Part shown: positions 1-10,430 of the stretch, in pieces
How positions within the stretch are numbered: the first letter of the stretch is position 1
How the letters are laid out: each line of letters begins with the position of its first letter
Source: Tieghemiomyces parasiticus
Taxonomy: Eukaryota; Kickxellomycota; Dimargaritomycetes; Dimargaritales; Dimargaritaceae
Length of the DNA: 64,000 nucleotides
Direction of reading: 5' to 3'
Assembly: GCA_027575765.1 (NCBI GenBank)
Contig: JANBPT010000023.1
Location: 48,094-112,093 of the forward strand
The notes under the pieces: generated by a model
Told to the model about the DNA's origin: nothing
What the model saw: the letters and a program-made list of their open reading frames with translations, nothing else
The model's database searches: none
Program-made: the position numbers and the translations under genes

Positions 1-220
1 AGAGGCGAGGCAGTGTGGCTGGTGGGGGGGGGCAAAGAGACGCTTGGCATGGCCGGTTATGGGAAAGTTGTACTTCCTAATGCGTTCGAAATAACCTACC
101 ATCACTATCCTGTTCACCCATTTCCTTACGCTCCTCTCTGGCTTCCTTTTCATTGCGACCCTTTCGTATTCCGTCCCCAATACTACCGCCTTAATAACCC
201 CACACCATCACTTCAGCACC
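1..220. other. 5' flank of the BAX-inhibitor-like gene
   Basis: Upstream sequence and presumed 5' leader of the gene starting at 221. It is pyrimidine-rich from about 100 onward. No separate gene or convincing promoter box is seen. The left end is cut by the window. Confidence 0.4.
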
Positions 221-1066
221 ATGGGTAAGGTCACCATGCCCACTCCGGGCGACACCAGCCCCTACCCAGCCGCACCCCCTGCTTACCAGGCACCTGTGGC
301 TTCGTCCTCGGCGGGAGGCGGTGCTCACCGCTACCAGGCCATTCCGGAAGCTGACACGAACCCCACAGGCGGGGAGGACGACGACCTACCTGACGACTTC
401 AAGTATGGCACCACAGTCAGCCAGTGCGACGTAGATATTCGCCACGCCTTCATCCGCAAGGTATATTCCATCCTCACTGCCCAGCTCCTGGCCACCACGG
501 GTATGGGTATTCTCTTTATGTTCAACCAGACCGTCAATACCTGGGCCCTGCAAAATGTGTGGTCGCTCTACGTGTCGGCGTTCGGTTCCCTGGGCGCTCT
601 GCTGGGTCTACTCTGGAAGCGACGCTCTTACCCAGCCAATTTTGTGTGGCTGAGCGGGTTCACGCTGCTTGAGGCCTACAGTATCGGGTTTGTGGTCAGT
701 CTGTACGATACCACGCTGGTGCTGCAGGCCCTGCTCATCACCCTGGGCCTGTTTACCGTCCTGACCCTCTTTACCTTCCAATCCAAGTTTGACTTTAGCC
801 GCCTGGGCTCCATCCTGTTCTTCGCACTAATGGGAGTACTGTTGGTCGGTCTAGTCCAGATCTTTTTGCCCTTCAACCGCACCTTCGACCTGATCATGGC
901 TGTGCTCACCGCCGTCATTTTCAGTGGCTACGTGCTTTACGATACTCATAATATCATCCACCGCCTATCCCCCGAGGAGTACATTGTGGCCGCCGTCGAC
1001 CTATACCTCGACATTATCAACTTGTTTTTGGCCATTCTGCGCATCCTGTCCAACTCCCGTGACTAG
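221..1066 (+). CDS. BXI1: BAX inhibitor-1 family (TMBIM/LFG-like) membrane protein
   Basis: Single-exon gene, 281 aa. The first ~75 residues are polar and rich in Pro, Ala and acidic residues. The rest carries about seven hydrophobic membrane segments. The BI-1 family signature lies near the end: YDTHNI at about residue 240, then a last amphipathic segment with the membrane-embedded acidic residues (AAVDLYLDIINLF). Family members sit in ER, Golgi or vacuole membranes, leak calcium, and modulate the unfolded-protein response and cell death; the yeast homologue is Bxi1. The length (281 aa) is close to the yeast protein. The start at 221 has a good context (caccATGG); a second ATG at 236 is possible. 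The stop codon is TAG. Identification of the family is firm; the exact role is inferred from homologues. Confidence 0.93.
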   Translation: MGKVTMPTPGDTSPYPAAPPAYQAPVASSSAGGGAHRYQAIPEADTNPTGGEDDDLPDDFKYGTTVSQCDVDIRHAFIRKVYSILTAQLLATTGMGILFMFNQTVNTWALQNVWSLYVSAFGSLGALLGLLWKRRSYPANFVWLSGFTLLEAYSIGFVVSLYDTTLVLQALLITLGLFTVLTLFTFQSKFDFSRLGSILFFALMGVLLVGLVQIFLPFNRTFDLIMAVLTAVIFSGYVLYDTHNIIHRLSPEEYIVAAVDLYLDIINLFLAILRILSNSRD

Positions 1067-3519
1067 GCCTCCGATAGCTGTGTGGGTGAAGAGCGGATGG
1101 CCCTCAAGCGCCTATCACTGTGTTCATCTCGTACCACACCCCTTTGTAAGCTATGCTCCTATTACACTTAGCACCATACAATACACCCTGTACCATGACA
1201 TCTGGGTGGGATCAAGCGCGTCCTGATAATACGTATTTGTCGCTCTGCAGAAACTACCGTGACCATCCGGCGGCGCTAAGGAGTGACTGTGCCCAACTCT
1301 CTTACGTTGTCCAAGGACAGCGACCTGAATAGGGTGCCCAATGTACTTGCATTAAAAACGCCAGTGGTTGTGAAAGTGAGTAAACAATGAAGCAGGCGAC
1401 CTGTAGATACGGACGTGAGGCCCAAAGGGACCAAACAAGGGCAAGAGTGATTAATGAAGAACTTCGTTTTTGCACAGAGTTGTTAAAGGGCAGTCATTGT
1501 GAGAGGGTTGGTAGAGAATGGAAATACGAAATGTGCTACTAAAGGGATTCAGTCGAGGTGCCAGCGAGGTTCAAGGCGAGGCGTTGGCAGTAAAGAAGGT
1601 GCGCGGATATGACATGTAAAGGCGGGATGTGTATTCGAGCCATACACCCCTGATTAAGGCCAGTGCAGATATTCGGAAAAGCAAGGTAGACTGCTCGCAT
1701 TCTTGGCAATGACCCCATGTAGTCCATGGAGAACTAAGACGGGAGCAGTTGCTATCCGAACAGGAAATCTGTTTAGCTCAACGAGTACAGGATACCAACT
1801 TGTTAAATAAGGACAGTAATGGAATGCATATCAAAGTCTGCGTGACTAGCTGCTTCCATTGCCCCTGATGAACGACGTATAGCCCTGTGGTGGTTGACAA
1901 TTCTAATGTACAAACCTTCGATCGAATTCTTCATCTGTATCGACCACTGTCTCTTGTGCTTGTTTTTTAGTTTCAACAACGCCTTGTCGACTGTTGTAAA
2001 CAGATATGAGATACACTGGGATAAAAAACGATGGTGATTGCTCTGGTAAACCGCAAATACGACTACTGTAGAGCATAGGATGCGCCCTTAATCGGCCGTA
2101 ACAATACAGGCAGACTTACCTTGTCATTACTTATTCATGGGGGGGATGCACCTTAAACAATATAATTTCAGAGAGGAGAGCAGGAGACCGTACATAGAGC
2201 AATTAACCAGATAAACAGAGTCAAAACTGGGAGAGGGTAGATACTCGTATGGATAGCCTGCAGTCAAGGTAAATTGTGGCGGAGAGGTACGGGAGGCGGC
2301 CCCAACGGACCCACCAGCTTCATATCACCTCCTGCCCCCAGCCCTTGCGCTCCACTAGTTACCAGGCCTACCGGGCCAAGAGGAACAACAACATTCTCCA
2401 GAGGGTATAGAAAAGGGCCGGGGGAGGACCCTAGCTCATCTCTTTTCTCTTCAGTATTTCATTCGTCTTATTATTTCACTTTACCTTGTCCCGTGCCCCT
2501 CCCATTTTACCACCCGTTTACTTAGTCCTCTAACTGACAACCGTTAGGCCTCGTCGGCCCTTGCTAGGTGAGCCCGTCTTCAATAAAGCTCAACCTGACT
2601 CATTACTATTCAGTTCCGTTCTATTAATAAGCTTTCTTTATTAGTTGGTTTCGTTTGGTCAGCTCGCCTTTTCTCCCCTAGGGTAGTTTTCCCTACGACA
2701 GGAACGAGACTTCCCACTTTTGTAGAAGCTCGACGTGCCGGACCGGATATGGTTGGGTGTGGTCGGTTAGATTCATTACCAGGCAAGCCCAATTGGGATC
2801 AGATAAAATGGCCCCGCTCTTTGGCATATCTCCAGGCTTTGGATGCACCAACGTTGCCAGCTTCGAGTGGTATCCCTACTGAAGCTAGCTGAAAATAATG
2901 GTAATAGGCCCGGAAGGCCAACGAGGTAGGGTGGAAGTGATTCGGGCTTGGCACCGTAAATGTAGCATTCCGCACCTGAAAAATGTGAGACTTCCATCCT
3001 ACCAGCGCCATTAAACAGGGCAAGTCTTCAACACCTAACTACGAGCGGCAGGGCACGAAATCAGCACTGCCAAGATGGTGCCATCACAGTTACCTGGCTG
3101 GTCCTGAAGAGGTTCCCAGGGACCACTACGCTGCATAGGTGGACAGCTCAGGTATTAATAATTCGTACGTTTGGTGGTAGCATGTGGGTGAAGCCCTTGC
3201 CAAGCACGCTGGAGACCGGCCCCGATTTTCCATTGATAAGCGAAGTGGACATTAACGGGGCGCTATGGCGGACCGTGGGCTCTGCTGCCTCACAAGATGA
3301 CGTCTAGGCGGAGTTTCAAAGCGGGAAATCCGCCGGAACCTCTAGCTTCGCCGCGTACCCTATGAAGTGTGTACATGGTGCTTGACCCGCCACCGGATCG
3401 ACCGCATTCCCCCACGACCACCTTTCGCTGTCCCCTTCCCAGTCGCGATTAGGCCTTCCTAGCAGCCCCGCTGTCAGACTTCAGCTGAACTTCATCGCCA
3501 TCTCGCCTCCTCGTTCGCC
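1067..3519. other. Intergenic region, no supported gene
   Basis: About 2.4 kb between the BXI1-like gene and the NUDT15-like gene. It is AT-richer than the coding parts. Open frames are short or lack a start. One frame is open for about 105 codons across 2610-2895 (plus), ending with TGA, but it has no recognised family and no ATG near its beginning. No repeats or RNA genes were recognised. Confidence 0.4.
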
Positions 3520-4645
3520 ATGACCGCGATGCAAAGGCCGTTCGTGGCGGTAGTTGTGCTTGTCTACCGGTCTTCAGACAACAAAGTCCTGATTGGTCAA
3601 CGCAAAGGCGTCCTTGGCGAAGGTGGGTACAGCGCATATACAGACCCTAGCTGGTAGTGCACTCAGCTCCACGGCAACGGTCGAGACTGCGATTTCCCCC
3701 GAAGCAAACTAACTCACCCGCCACCATTACGCGCTGGCCCCCTGGGGCACTTGGCCTAATATTATCTGAACATACGTGTCACTAGGGGCATGGGAACTCC
3801 CCGGAGGTAAGTTGACAGGCCCGGTTGGAAGGGTTCAGCTCTTGATGACCAAGCCTTCTCAACTGATTGACACGGCCAAGCTACGGTAACCTTATGGTCG
3901 GGTTCGTTTCATTGGCTTGCAACCCCCCATATGACTTCGCCGGGCTAATCCTCAACCACTAGGTTATCCTTGTTTACCTTCCCCGGTGTCAGGCTCTATG
4001 GAGTACGGCGAAACCTTCGATACTAGCTGCCAGCGTAAGTATAACTACCTGCCGGACCACACCGGAGTCTGCTGACGGAGCAGCGAGTGTAAAGAGACCA
4101 ACTAGGTTATACCCATAGATCCTACCACTTTTACACCCGCCACTGCTACGTACCTTGCCTTATCGGTCACCAGGTGAGGTCAAAGAGGAGACCGGTCTCG
4201 ACGTAGCGGGCATCCGGCTGGTGACCGCCAAAAACATTATATTCGAGCAGGCCCACAAGCATTTCGTCTCCCTGTTCTTCGCTGCGCAGTGTGTAGACGC
4301 GGATCCTGTCCCCAAGGTAAGTTTTGCCGGCTCTTGGCAGTAAAACCCTAATATGAGAGCGGCCCTGCACCACCCGCCTTGGCCACACGATGAGGACCAG
4401 CGTCAAGGAAGTGAGTAGGAGCCAATTATCTCGGACGACTGGTTTCGCAGCTAATTTACAAGCCCTCGATTTGCAACGCAATCCTAACTCAGCTTATGGA
4501 ACCAGATAAGAGCGGGGGCTGGGTGTGGACCTCGTGGTCAGAACTACGCGAACGAAAGTACAGCCCGCTGTTTGGTATCCTCAACGACCTGGTTGACGAG
4601 TACCCTCAGGGCCCTTGGTTGGCATCGTCGAGCGGCCCCGCGTAG
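3520..4645 (+). CDS. Nudix hydrolase, NUDT15/MTH2-like
   Basis: Five exons: 3520-3622, 3786-3806, 3993-4034, 4174-4316, 4493-4645, giving 153 aa. All junctions are GT..AG and keep frame. The second exon is only 21 nt and encodes AWELPGG, the strand leading into the Nudix box. Exons 2-4 together give the full box: G, five residues, E, seven residues, then REVKEETGL, so every catalytic and metal-binding residue is present. The C-terminal part contains LMEPDKSGGW, matching the MEP(D/E)K..GW region of human NUDT15. The family hydrolyses (oxidised) nucleoside triphosphates to monophosphates and also m7G-cap-like substrates. Exon 1 starts at an ATG followed by MTAMQRPFVAVVVLV, the first beta strand. 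The next gene downstream on the same strand also begins with a Nudix fold, but that copy is degenerate. The substrate cannot be read from sequence. Confidence 0.9.
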
Positions 4646-5969
4646 ACGTGATCGGAGGTCTAACTGGGCAACGGGGCCAACAGTATCCCTTGGCTGGTGT
4701 ATCGTAGTTTTGGCTGATTCCAACTTTAGTAAATAGGAACACGCAACATAACGAATATGGTCATGGTTAAATATAGGTGTTATGTTCCACTACAGCGATG
4801 CCAGTCGAATCCGCTGAATAAGGGCATGAGGCCTCACATCACGTCTCCTTGGCCGAGTAATGGGTGGTATCTGGCATCCTCCACTACAGGTGGATTCTGG
4901 ATGCAGGGTCAGCGTCGACTCTGGCTATTTTGAAGGCTAATTATTTTGACTGGTGGCTACACTCCCCATCATCTTACCACCGAGTAAAAGCGAGCTACCA
5001 CCGCACAGTAACTCTATACCCGCTGACCTTGGTAAGGCATTGCTGCAGTAACAGGCCGTGTGCTGGTCGCCTTCCAAGAACTACCGTAGCTCGCCGTTAA
5101 GAAAGACGACGGCGCCGAACCTCCTTGGTGATACGAACGTCACGAGCCGACGTTTGCCCTTCGGGGATTTTCCTTGGCCATTGTTAACCTAAACCATGCC
5201 GCTGGCCGCAGGAACCGGCGCCACCAACCGTGCGGGACATTTAGCTGCCAGGGTTTAGTGTCAACCCCTCAAAGCCATTGGGCCTCATCAGCTTATTCGG
5301 CCGAACTAGCCCGGTAACCACAGTGATCTTTGTACTAAAGCCGTTCCGATTGTTTGCGATATAGCCTCGAATCTGCCAAGGCCAGGTCGTGCTTGCAGGC
5401 CACATGCGGCCGGGAGGAAAGGAGCAGAGGGAGGGGGCGATGTGGGGCGGCCAGCCGACGGCTGGTTGAGGGTGAAAGTATGGGAATTACCACGCCGCCG
5501 ACCAACTCCCACCCCCTATCGCACTCTTTCCCCCGAGAGCACGTTCCACTGCTTGGACACCGCCCACTTTAATACCCTTGGCCATCTACTGCCCGTCCCA
5601 CCCGTGGTGGATCGGTATGACTTCGCCTGGGCCGAGGGGTCCCTTTCTCGCCCGCTATTCCTCGTAGCCTGTATCTTCCGGCATAGTTTATGGGATCGCT
5701 TACCTCCACCCCATCCGTTGTCGACCACCCTTCCGTTGGAACTAGACCCGATCGTTCCTAGTCCCTTAAACCGTTCGTCCCTGGCTTGAACATCTCCTAC
5801 TCATCATCCACTAGCTTCCCAACCATCAAGTTCCTTCTACGCCTCCTTTCACCGACCGCCACCCCCCACCCTGGTCTGCATCCCCCATTAGCCGAGCGAC
5901 CCCACTCCTCACCCCTTCATCCCTCTACTTCGCAAGTCCACCCTCGTCCGTCACCGCAACGAACCCTCC
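4646..5969. other. Intergenic region upstream of the Nudix-CCCH-W2 gene
   Basis: 1.3 kb. The distal half has no coding signal. The last ~450 bases before 5970 are strongly C/T-rich on the plus strand, as is usual for fungal promoters and leaders. The overlapping open frames at 5306-5789 run on both strands, have biased composition and match no family. Confidence 0.4.
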
Positions 5970-8372
5970 ATGTCGACGATCAACGCCGCTGGGCTTGTAA
6001 TTTTTCGCTATGAGAGGAACCAGCCCGAGTACCTGTTAATTAACGACGCCTTTAACCACAAGCGCCACTGGTGCCCGCCTAAGGGCCGCGTGATTGGTCA
6101 AGAAGACGAGCTCAAGTAAGTACTACCTTCCGCTACACACACGGCCCGGAGACGTTGGCCAGTCTAGGCATGCTTCCCGGTCCGAGCTCCGCCAATGCGC
6201 AGTCACAAGCGTTGGTCGACGATCCGCTGGCTCGTTTCCCCCCTTATTAACCAGTTCGACATCCTGCGTGCTCTCCTCGTACACTCATCCTAACTATTAA
6301 AATTTCCTCTCTATAGGTGTGCCGTCCGTAGTAGTTTGGACGTGGTTGGCCTCGCCATCCAGGACCTTCAAGTCGACGACCAGTTCGCCGCCAACCTCAA
6401 GTACCTCTCCGGCACTCAGGCCAAGCATGTGGCCTACTATCTTGCCCGCCTGGTGGACCCCCACCGGGTGCTGCGCATTGGAGCCGGCCTCAACCACTGC
6501 TGGTTGCCCCTTGCCCCGGCTTTGGACAAGGCTGCCTACCCCAATATGCAAGACGTGCTGAACCAGGCCCATGCCTACCTCTTGCAACACCGCGACCGTT
6601 TCACCACCCCCTCCCCGCGTACCCGCCCGGATCCCGCCAACGGTCGTAGCGAAGAGCCCCGCCGTGTCTACCGCCCGCCCCACCAGCGTCAGTCGACCGA
6701 TGAAGGTTCTCCGCGCGGTCCCGGTACGGAATCCCCCTCTGAACCCGATGCCGAGATCAATCGAGGCTACCGGCGTTACAGCCGCGGCGAGGACAGCAGT
6801 ACCGGAAGCGGGATGTACCGTCCGCCTCGCCAACACCGGGCCAACTTCGATCCAACCCACGAAGAGGATGGTGATGGACACCCGCTGCACAGCCAGATGC
6901 GTAACCTGCGTCTCAATCCCGCCGCGACTGGGCCTGATGCTGCGCGCTTAGGTTCCAACGGCCGGGGCCCGTCCCTGTCCGAGAGTCCCATCTACAAGAC
7001 CCGCCTGTGTCGGACCTTCGAGATCGAGGGCGCCTGCCCCTACGGCCCGAAGTGCACCTTTGCCCACGGGCCTGAGGACCTGCGCGAGCGACCCCGGCCC
7101 CCGCCTGTCGCCCCGCAGGCCGGCGGTCCCTACCCACCAACCTCCGGAGCGGGTCCCCACCAGGGCCCTGGCCGTCCTTCCCCCTACGGCCTGACCGACC
7201 CGGCCATGAGCCGTACCAATAGTCAGGGCTGGACCCACCCGGCCTTCGCCCGGCCCGCACCCACTGAGAATCCCTTGTTCAAGACCCGTTTGTGCGACAA
7301 GTTTATGCGGGACAACTACTGCCCCTACGGTGACCGTTGCACCTTCGCCCACGGCTACGAACAACTCCAGAACCGTCCAAACGCCCCGCTGGCGTTCTCA
7401 GGCCACGAGCACCAAGGCCCGCCCTACCATGGTGGTGGGGGTGGCAGTGCCGGTGGTTACGGTATGAGCAGCAATATGCGCTCTCGGGAGCCGATCCTCC
7501 TCGAACCGCGTACCCCTCTGGCGACGCCCACCTCGTTCCTAGAGCACGCCAACCGGCTCGCCACGGTGGCCACCGCGACTCCCGTATCCGCATCTGTCCA
7601 GCGGTCTGTGGACACCGAGCCCGCATCCGCTGCCCCCGCCCGACCGGCTACCCCACCGGCCTCAACCCCAGCGCTGGTGGAACCCGCGCCCCAGGAAAAG
7701 GGCCGCGGTAAGAAAAAGCACCAGAACCACGAGGAGGTCCAGCGTCGCCCGCGTATCGTCGAGGTCGATGCCAAGGAGTTTGCCAAGTTTGAGCAACCCC
7801 CGCCCAAGCTGCGCGAAGCGACGGCTGCGGCCAATTCTACCTCCGCGTCGCCCCGCGTCGCCCAGGACGAGGCCCTGGCGGCCGAGCTGCGTCAGCTCCT
7901 ACCGAGCCCGCTCCTACCCGCTTCAGGCACCGCCCCGCCCAAGGCGTTGACCGCCCTGAGCAAGGAGGTGACCCGCTTCGAATTCCGCCACGATGTGTCG
8001 AAGCAGCAAATGTTCCACATCCTCATCCCGGCCCTCTTTGAACAGGGCGGCACTTCCACCGCCGCACCGACCCCGGAGCGGATCCAATCCCTGCTGGCCC
8101 ACTACCGCCCGCTGTTTGCCGGATACCTCAAATCGCCTGCGGACCAACGTCTGCTGCTGAACGCCTGGGACCGGCACATCACAGCTCACTCGAAGGCCTG
8201 GCTCTCCCGGGCCGCCGTGGTCTTCAAGCTCAACTACGACCTGGATCTGGTCGACGAAGAGGTGTTCCTGGCCTGGAACGCCGAAGCGCTGGCCGACAGT
8301 GAGCTCAAAAAGAAAGTGGCTCCGTTCGTAGAGTGGCTGGCCACCGCCGAGGAAGAGGATGAGGATGAGTGA
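5970..8372 (+). CDS. Fusion: degenerate Ap4A-hydrolase-like Nudix, tandem CCCH zinc fingers, eIF5-type W2 domain
   Basis: Two exons, 5970-6115 and 6317-8372 (gtaagt..ag), 733 aa. Residues 1 to about 145 align end to end with asymmetrical Ap4A hydrolase (NUDT2): AAGLVIFR start, HWCPPKGR, then KHVAYYLARL and LNHCWLPL in the second half. The Nudix box is degenerate: G39, E45 and R53 remain, but the REUxEE core reads RSSLDV, so metal-binding glutamates 54, 57 and 58 became S, D and V. Residues 275-299 (YKTRLC lead-in) and 370-394 (FKTRLC) are perfect CX8CX5CX3H fingers of the tristetraprolin/Cth type, separated by about 75 residues instead of the usual 18. After a Pro/Ala-rich linker, residues ~595-733 form a W2 (eIF5C) domain with EEVFLAW and a final FVEWL plus acidic tail, as in eIF5. 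Family knowledge: TTP fingers bind AU-rich mRNA elements; W2 domains contact eIF2 and eIF3. A role as an mRNA-specific translation or decay regulator is inference. Confidence 0.88.
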
Positions 8373-8816
8373 GGCATTACTGCTGAGGCGTGGCTCACTC
8401 AAAGATGCCGCGGGCATCCCCGCGTTACAGCAGACTTTGTGAATCTCGCGGTCCGTTTACCCACCCTTTTTCACTACGCCACAGGCGTTAATTACGTTTG
8501 TCTATTTACATTTTCCACGTTTACTTCCGTCATCCACGCCCGATGCAGGTCCTTCCACCTAGCTAGGCGCCCGCCAAATATTCTATACTCTACCACTCGC
8601 ATATTCACCTCTATTCAATACATCGCGGCGAGCATCGCCCTCTATGCCCGTTGGTCATCCATCTCTCTTACAGGCGGGGGTATTGAGTGAATCGACCCCT
8701 ATAGTCACGGTACCTCCTCCATTTCCTGCCTTTGCGATCGGCTCAATGAGAATATGTCGCCCAATTCGAACATTTGAGCTACTGGAAGCTACAGTCCGGA
8801 TGATTTATTCACGCGG
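8373..8816. other. Convergent 3' region
   Basis: About 440 bases between the stop codons of two converging genes, presumably their 3' untranslated regions. Nothing else is visible. Confidence 0.4.
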
Positions 8817-9643
8817 TTACTCTGCGACCATTTTGCACTGCTCAATGCGTTCGGCGGCGCGGTTCAAGGCAAGCTGGAGACTGGCCAACCGTACTGCTGA
8901 CTGGAGACCCCGCATAAAGTGGCCTTGGCTTCTTTTGAGGGCAGGCGGAGTGAGAATGCCAAACCAGTGGAGCGGGTCCCGACTAGCGAAACGTTCCGTG
9001 GCACCTTGGGAATTTCCGCCAGTATCGCCTTTAGTCCCAGTGGAAGGCATAGTATCCCCATCGGCTGGCCCATCGGTAGCCAGCGGAGGACCAGCGCCGC
9101 CTCGGTACCTCAGACCGTCTTTGGCCGCGGAAACTAAGGTCTCCTCCGTACCCTGACGATCAGTGGGCGTGCCAACTGGTACGAGGTCAAATAGGGAGGC
9201 GGGCTTCTGATCGTGGACTGTCGAGCCAGGAGTGCCCTGACTGCAGGAAGGGAGAAGTGAATAGCCATTGGGGCATAGCGTAGTACGGTGAGGGGCCGGG
9301 CTATGTCAGGCTAGGTGGGTGTGCTGAGAGACTGGGAAGGTAAAGTTCGCCTGGAGCCTGAATAGAAATCTCGGTGGACTGCTACTTGGAGCTGATGTCC
9401 GAGTCGTATCTGCACGTCTACACCAGGGTTCAGGAAAGGGACTTACATTTTCCAGTTACTTTGCATGCGTTGGTCATAGGAACCGGGCGAGAGTCGCTGT
9501 GGTGGCAGGGTGCGCTTAGCGTCGGCTAGGTCCCAGAACCCCTGACCCAATATCCGCCCCAAGACCTGCCGCTCGGCCTCGTACTGTGCCAGCAGCTCGA
9601 AGTAGTCATTGACGAGCAGGTCAGCATCGTTTCGTTCCGACAT
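8817..9643 (-). CDS. VMA22: V-ATPase assembly factor Vma22 / CCDC115 homologue
   Basis: Two exons on the minus strand, 9643-9447 and 9240-8817 (donor gtaagt, acceptor ctgcag), 206 aa. The N-terminal exon is a helical segment (DYFELLAQYEAERQVLGR) followed by a WDLADAKRTL...YDQRMQ region, like the start of CCDC115. The C-terminal part has the family's most conserved motif, DPLHWFGILTPPALKRSQ, followed by an amphipathic helix to the end. Vma22 acts with Vma12 and Vma21 in the ER to assemble the Vo sector of the vacuolar proton pump. It is soluble, with no membrane segment, as expected. Length agrees with the family (about 180-200 aa). The gene is divergent from POL2 and shares a ~790-base upstream region with it. 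Confidence 0.85.
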
Positions 9644-10430
9644 GACGCAGTGAAGCCGAAACAAACTGACGCGGGAGGTAAATGGGGTATAGAATATGGA
9701 CAATGGAATGAATATAGCCGGTCTGAGAACGCCAATGCTGGGCGGCTGTCCTCAATAATGTGGGCAGAAAACAGTTGGATGAGGTAGGTGGGGAACGGCA
9801 TAGGCAAGGGGTGCTAAGTAAGCTAGCCTTTGGTGACTTTAGGTAGGCCAAAGCCGGCCCAGTGTAGAGTGCAGTTAATTGAGGCCGGTTCGGCTAATTC
9901 CCTGGACACCCCACTCCTTCCTCCCCCCACCCCATCACTTGAATATGCACCGTGGGTAGTGTGATAAGACGACAGATGGTACTGGCGACGTCGTACACTG
10001 CCGACGGTAGTATCGTAGTCACGTGCTTTAAAGATGCACCCCTCATTCGTCGGACCTTCAATGCGATCGCCATCCGTATTTACGCTTGACGGCTTGAACT
10101 ACACCTACGGTGTGAAGCGTATGGCGGCTTCTGTTTACAACTAGCTCTCCATGCCATCTCCGGCTCTGCACATTAGAATACACTAGCTAACCCAGACCTC
10201 CGTATCCGTTATTGCCCAACTCTGCCATACACCTTTAACACTGTGCTACTATTATTCGTATCGGCAACTATTTTGCCTAGACCTGAGTCGCCCAGCATTC
10301 CACTTTTTTTAGTTTGTTCGTCCTTCCTCACCCCGTTGTATACTTAAGTTCTCTGCTGCGCAACCGTCTGGAACCACCCGCGAACATTGTCAACCCGTCC
10401 CACTGGGCTCATATCCTAGACGATTGCGAC
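9644..10430. promoter_or_regulatory. Shared divergent promoter region, VMA22 and POL2
   Basis: 787 bases between two divergent start codons, so it should hold both promoters. No convincing TATA box, and no clear MCB (ACGCGT) element of the kind that controls replication genes in yeasts, is seen here. Confidence 0.4.

Noticed and set aside
2610..2895. Open stretch of about 95-105 codons on the plus strand
   Set aside because: Lacks a nearby ATG and any recognised motif; other frames in the same place are also open, as in random sequence.
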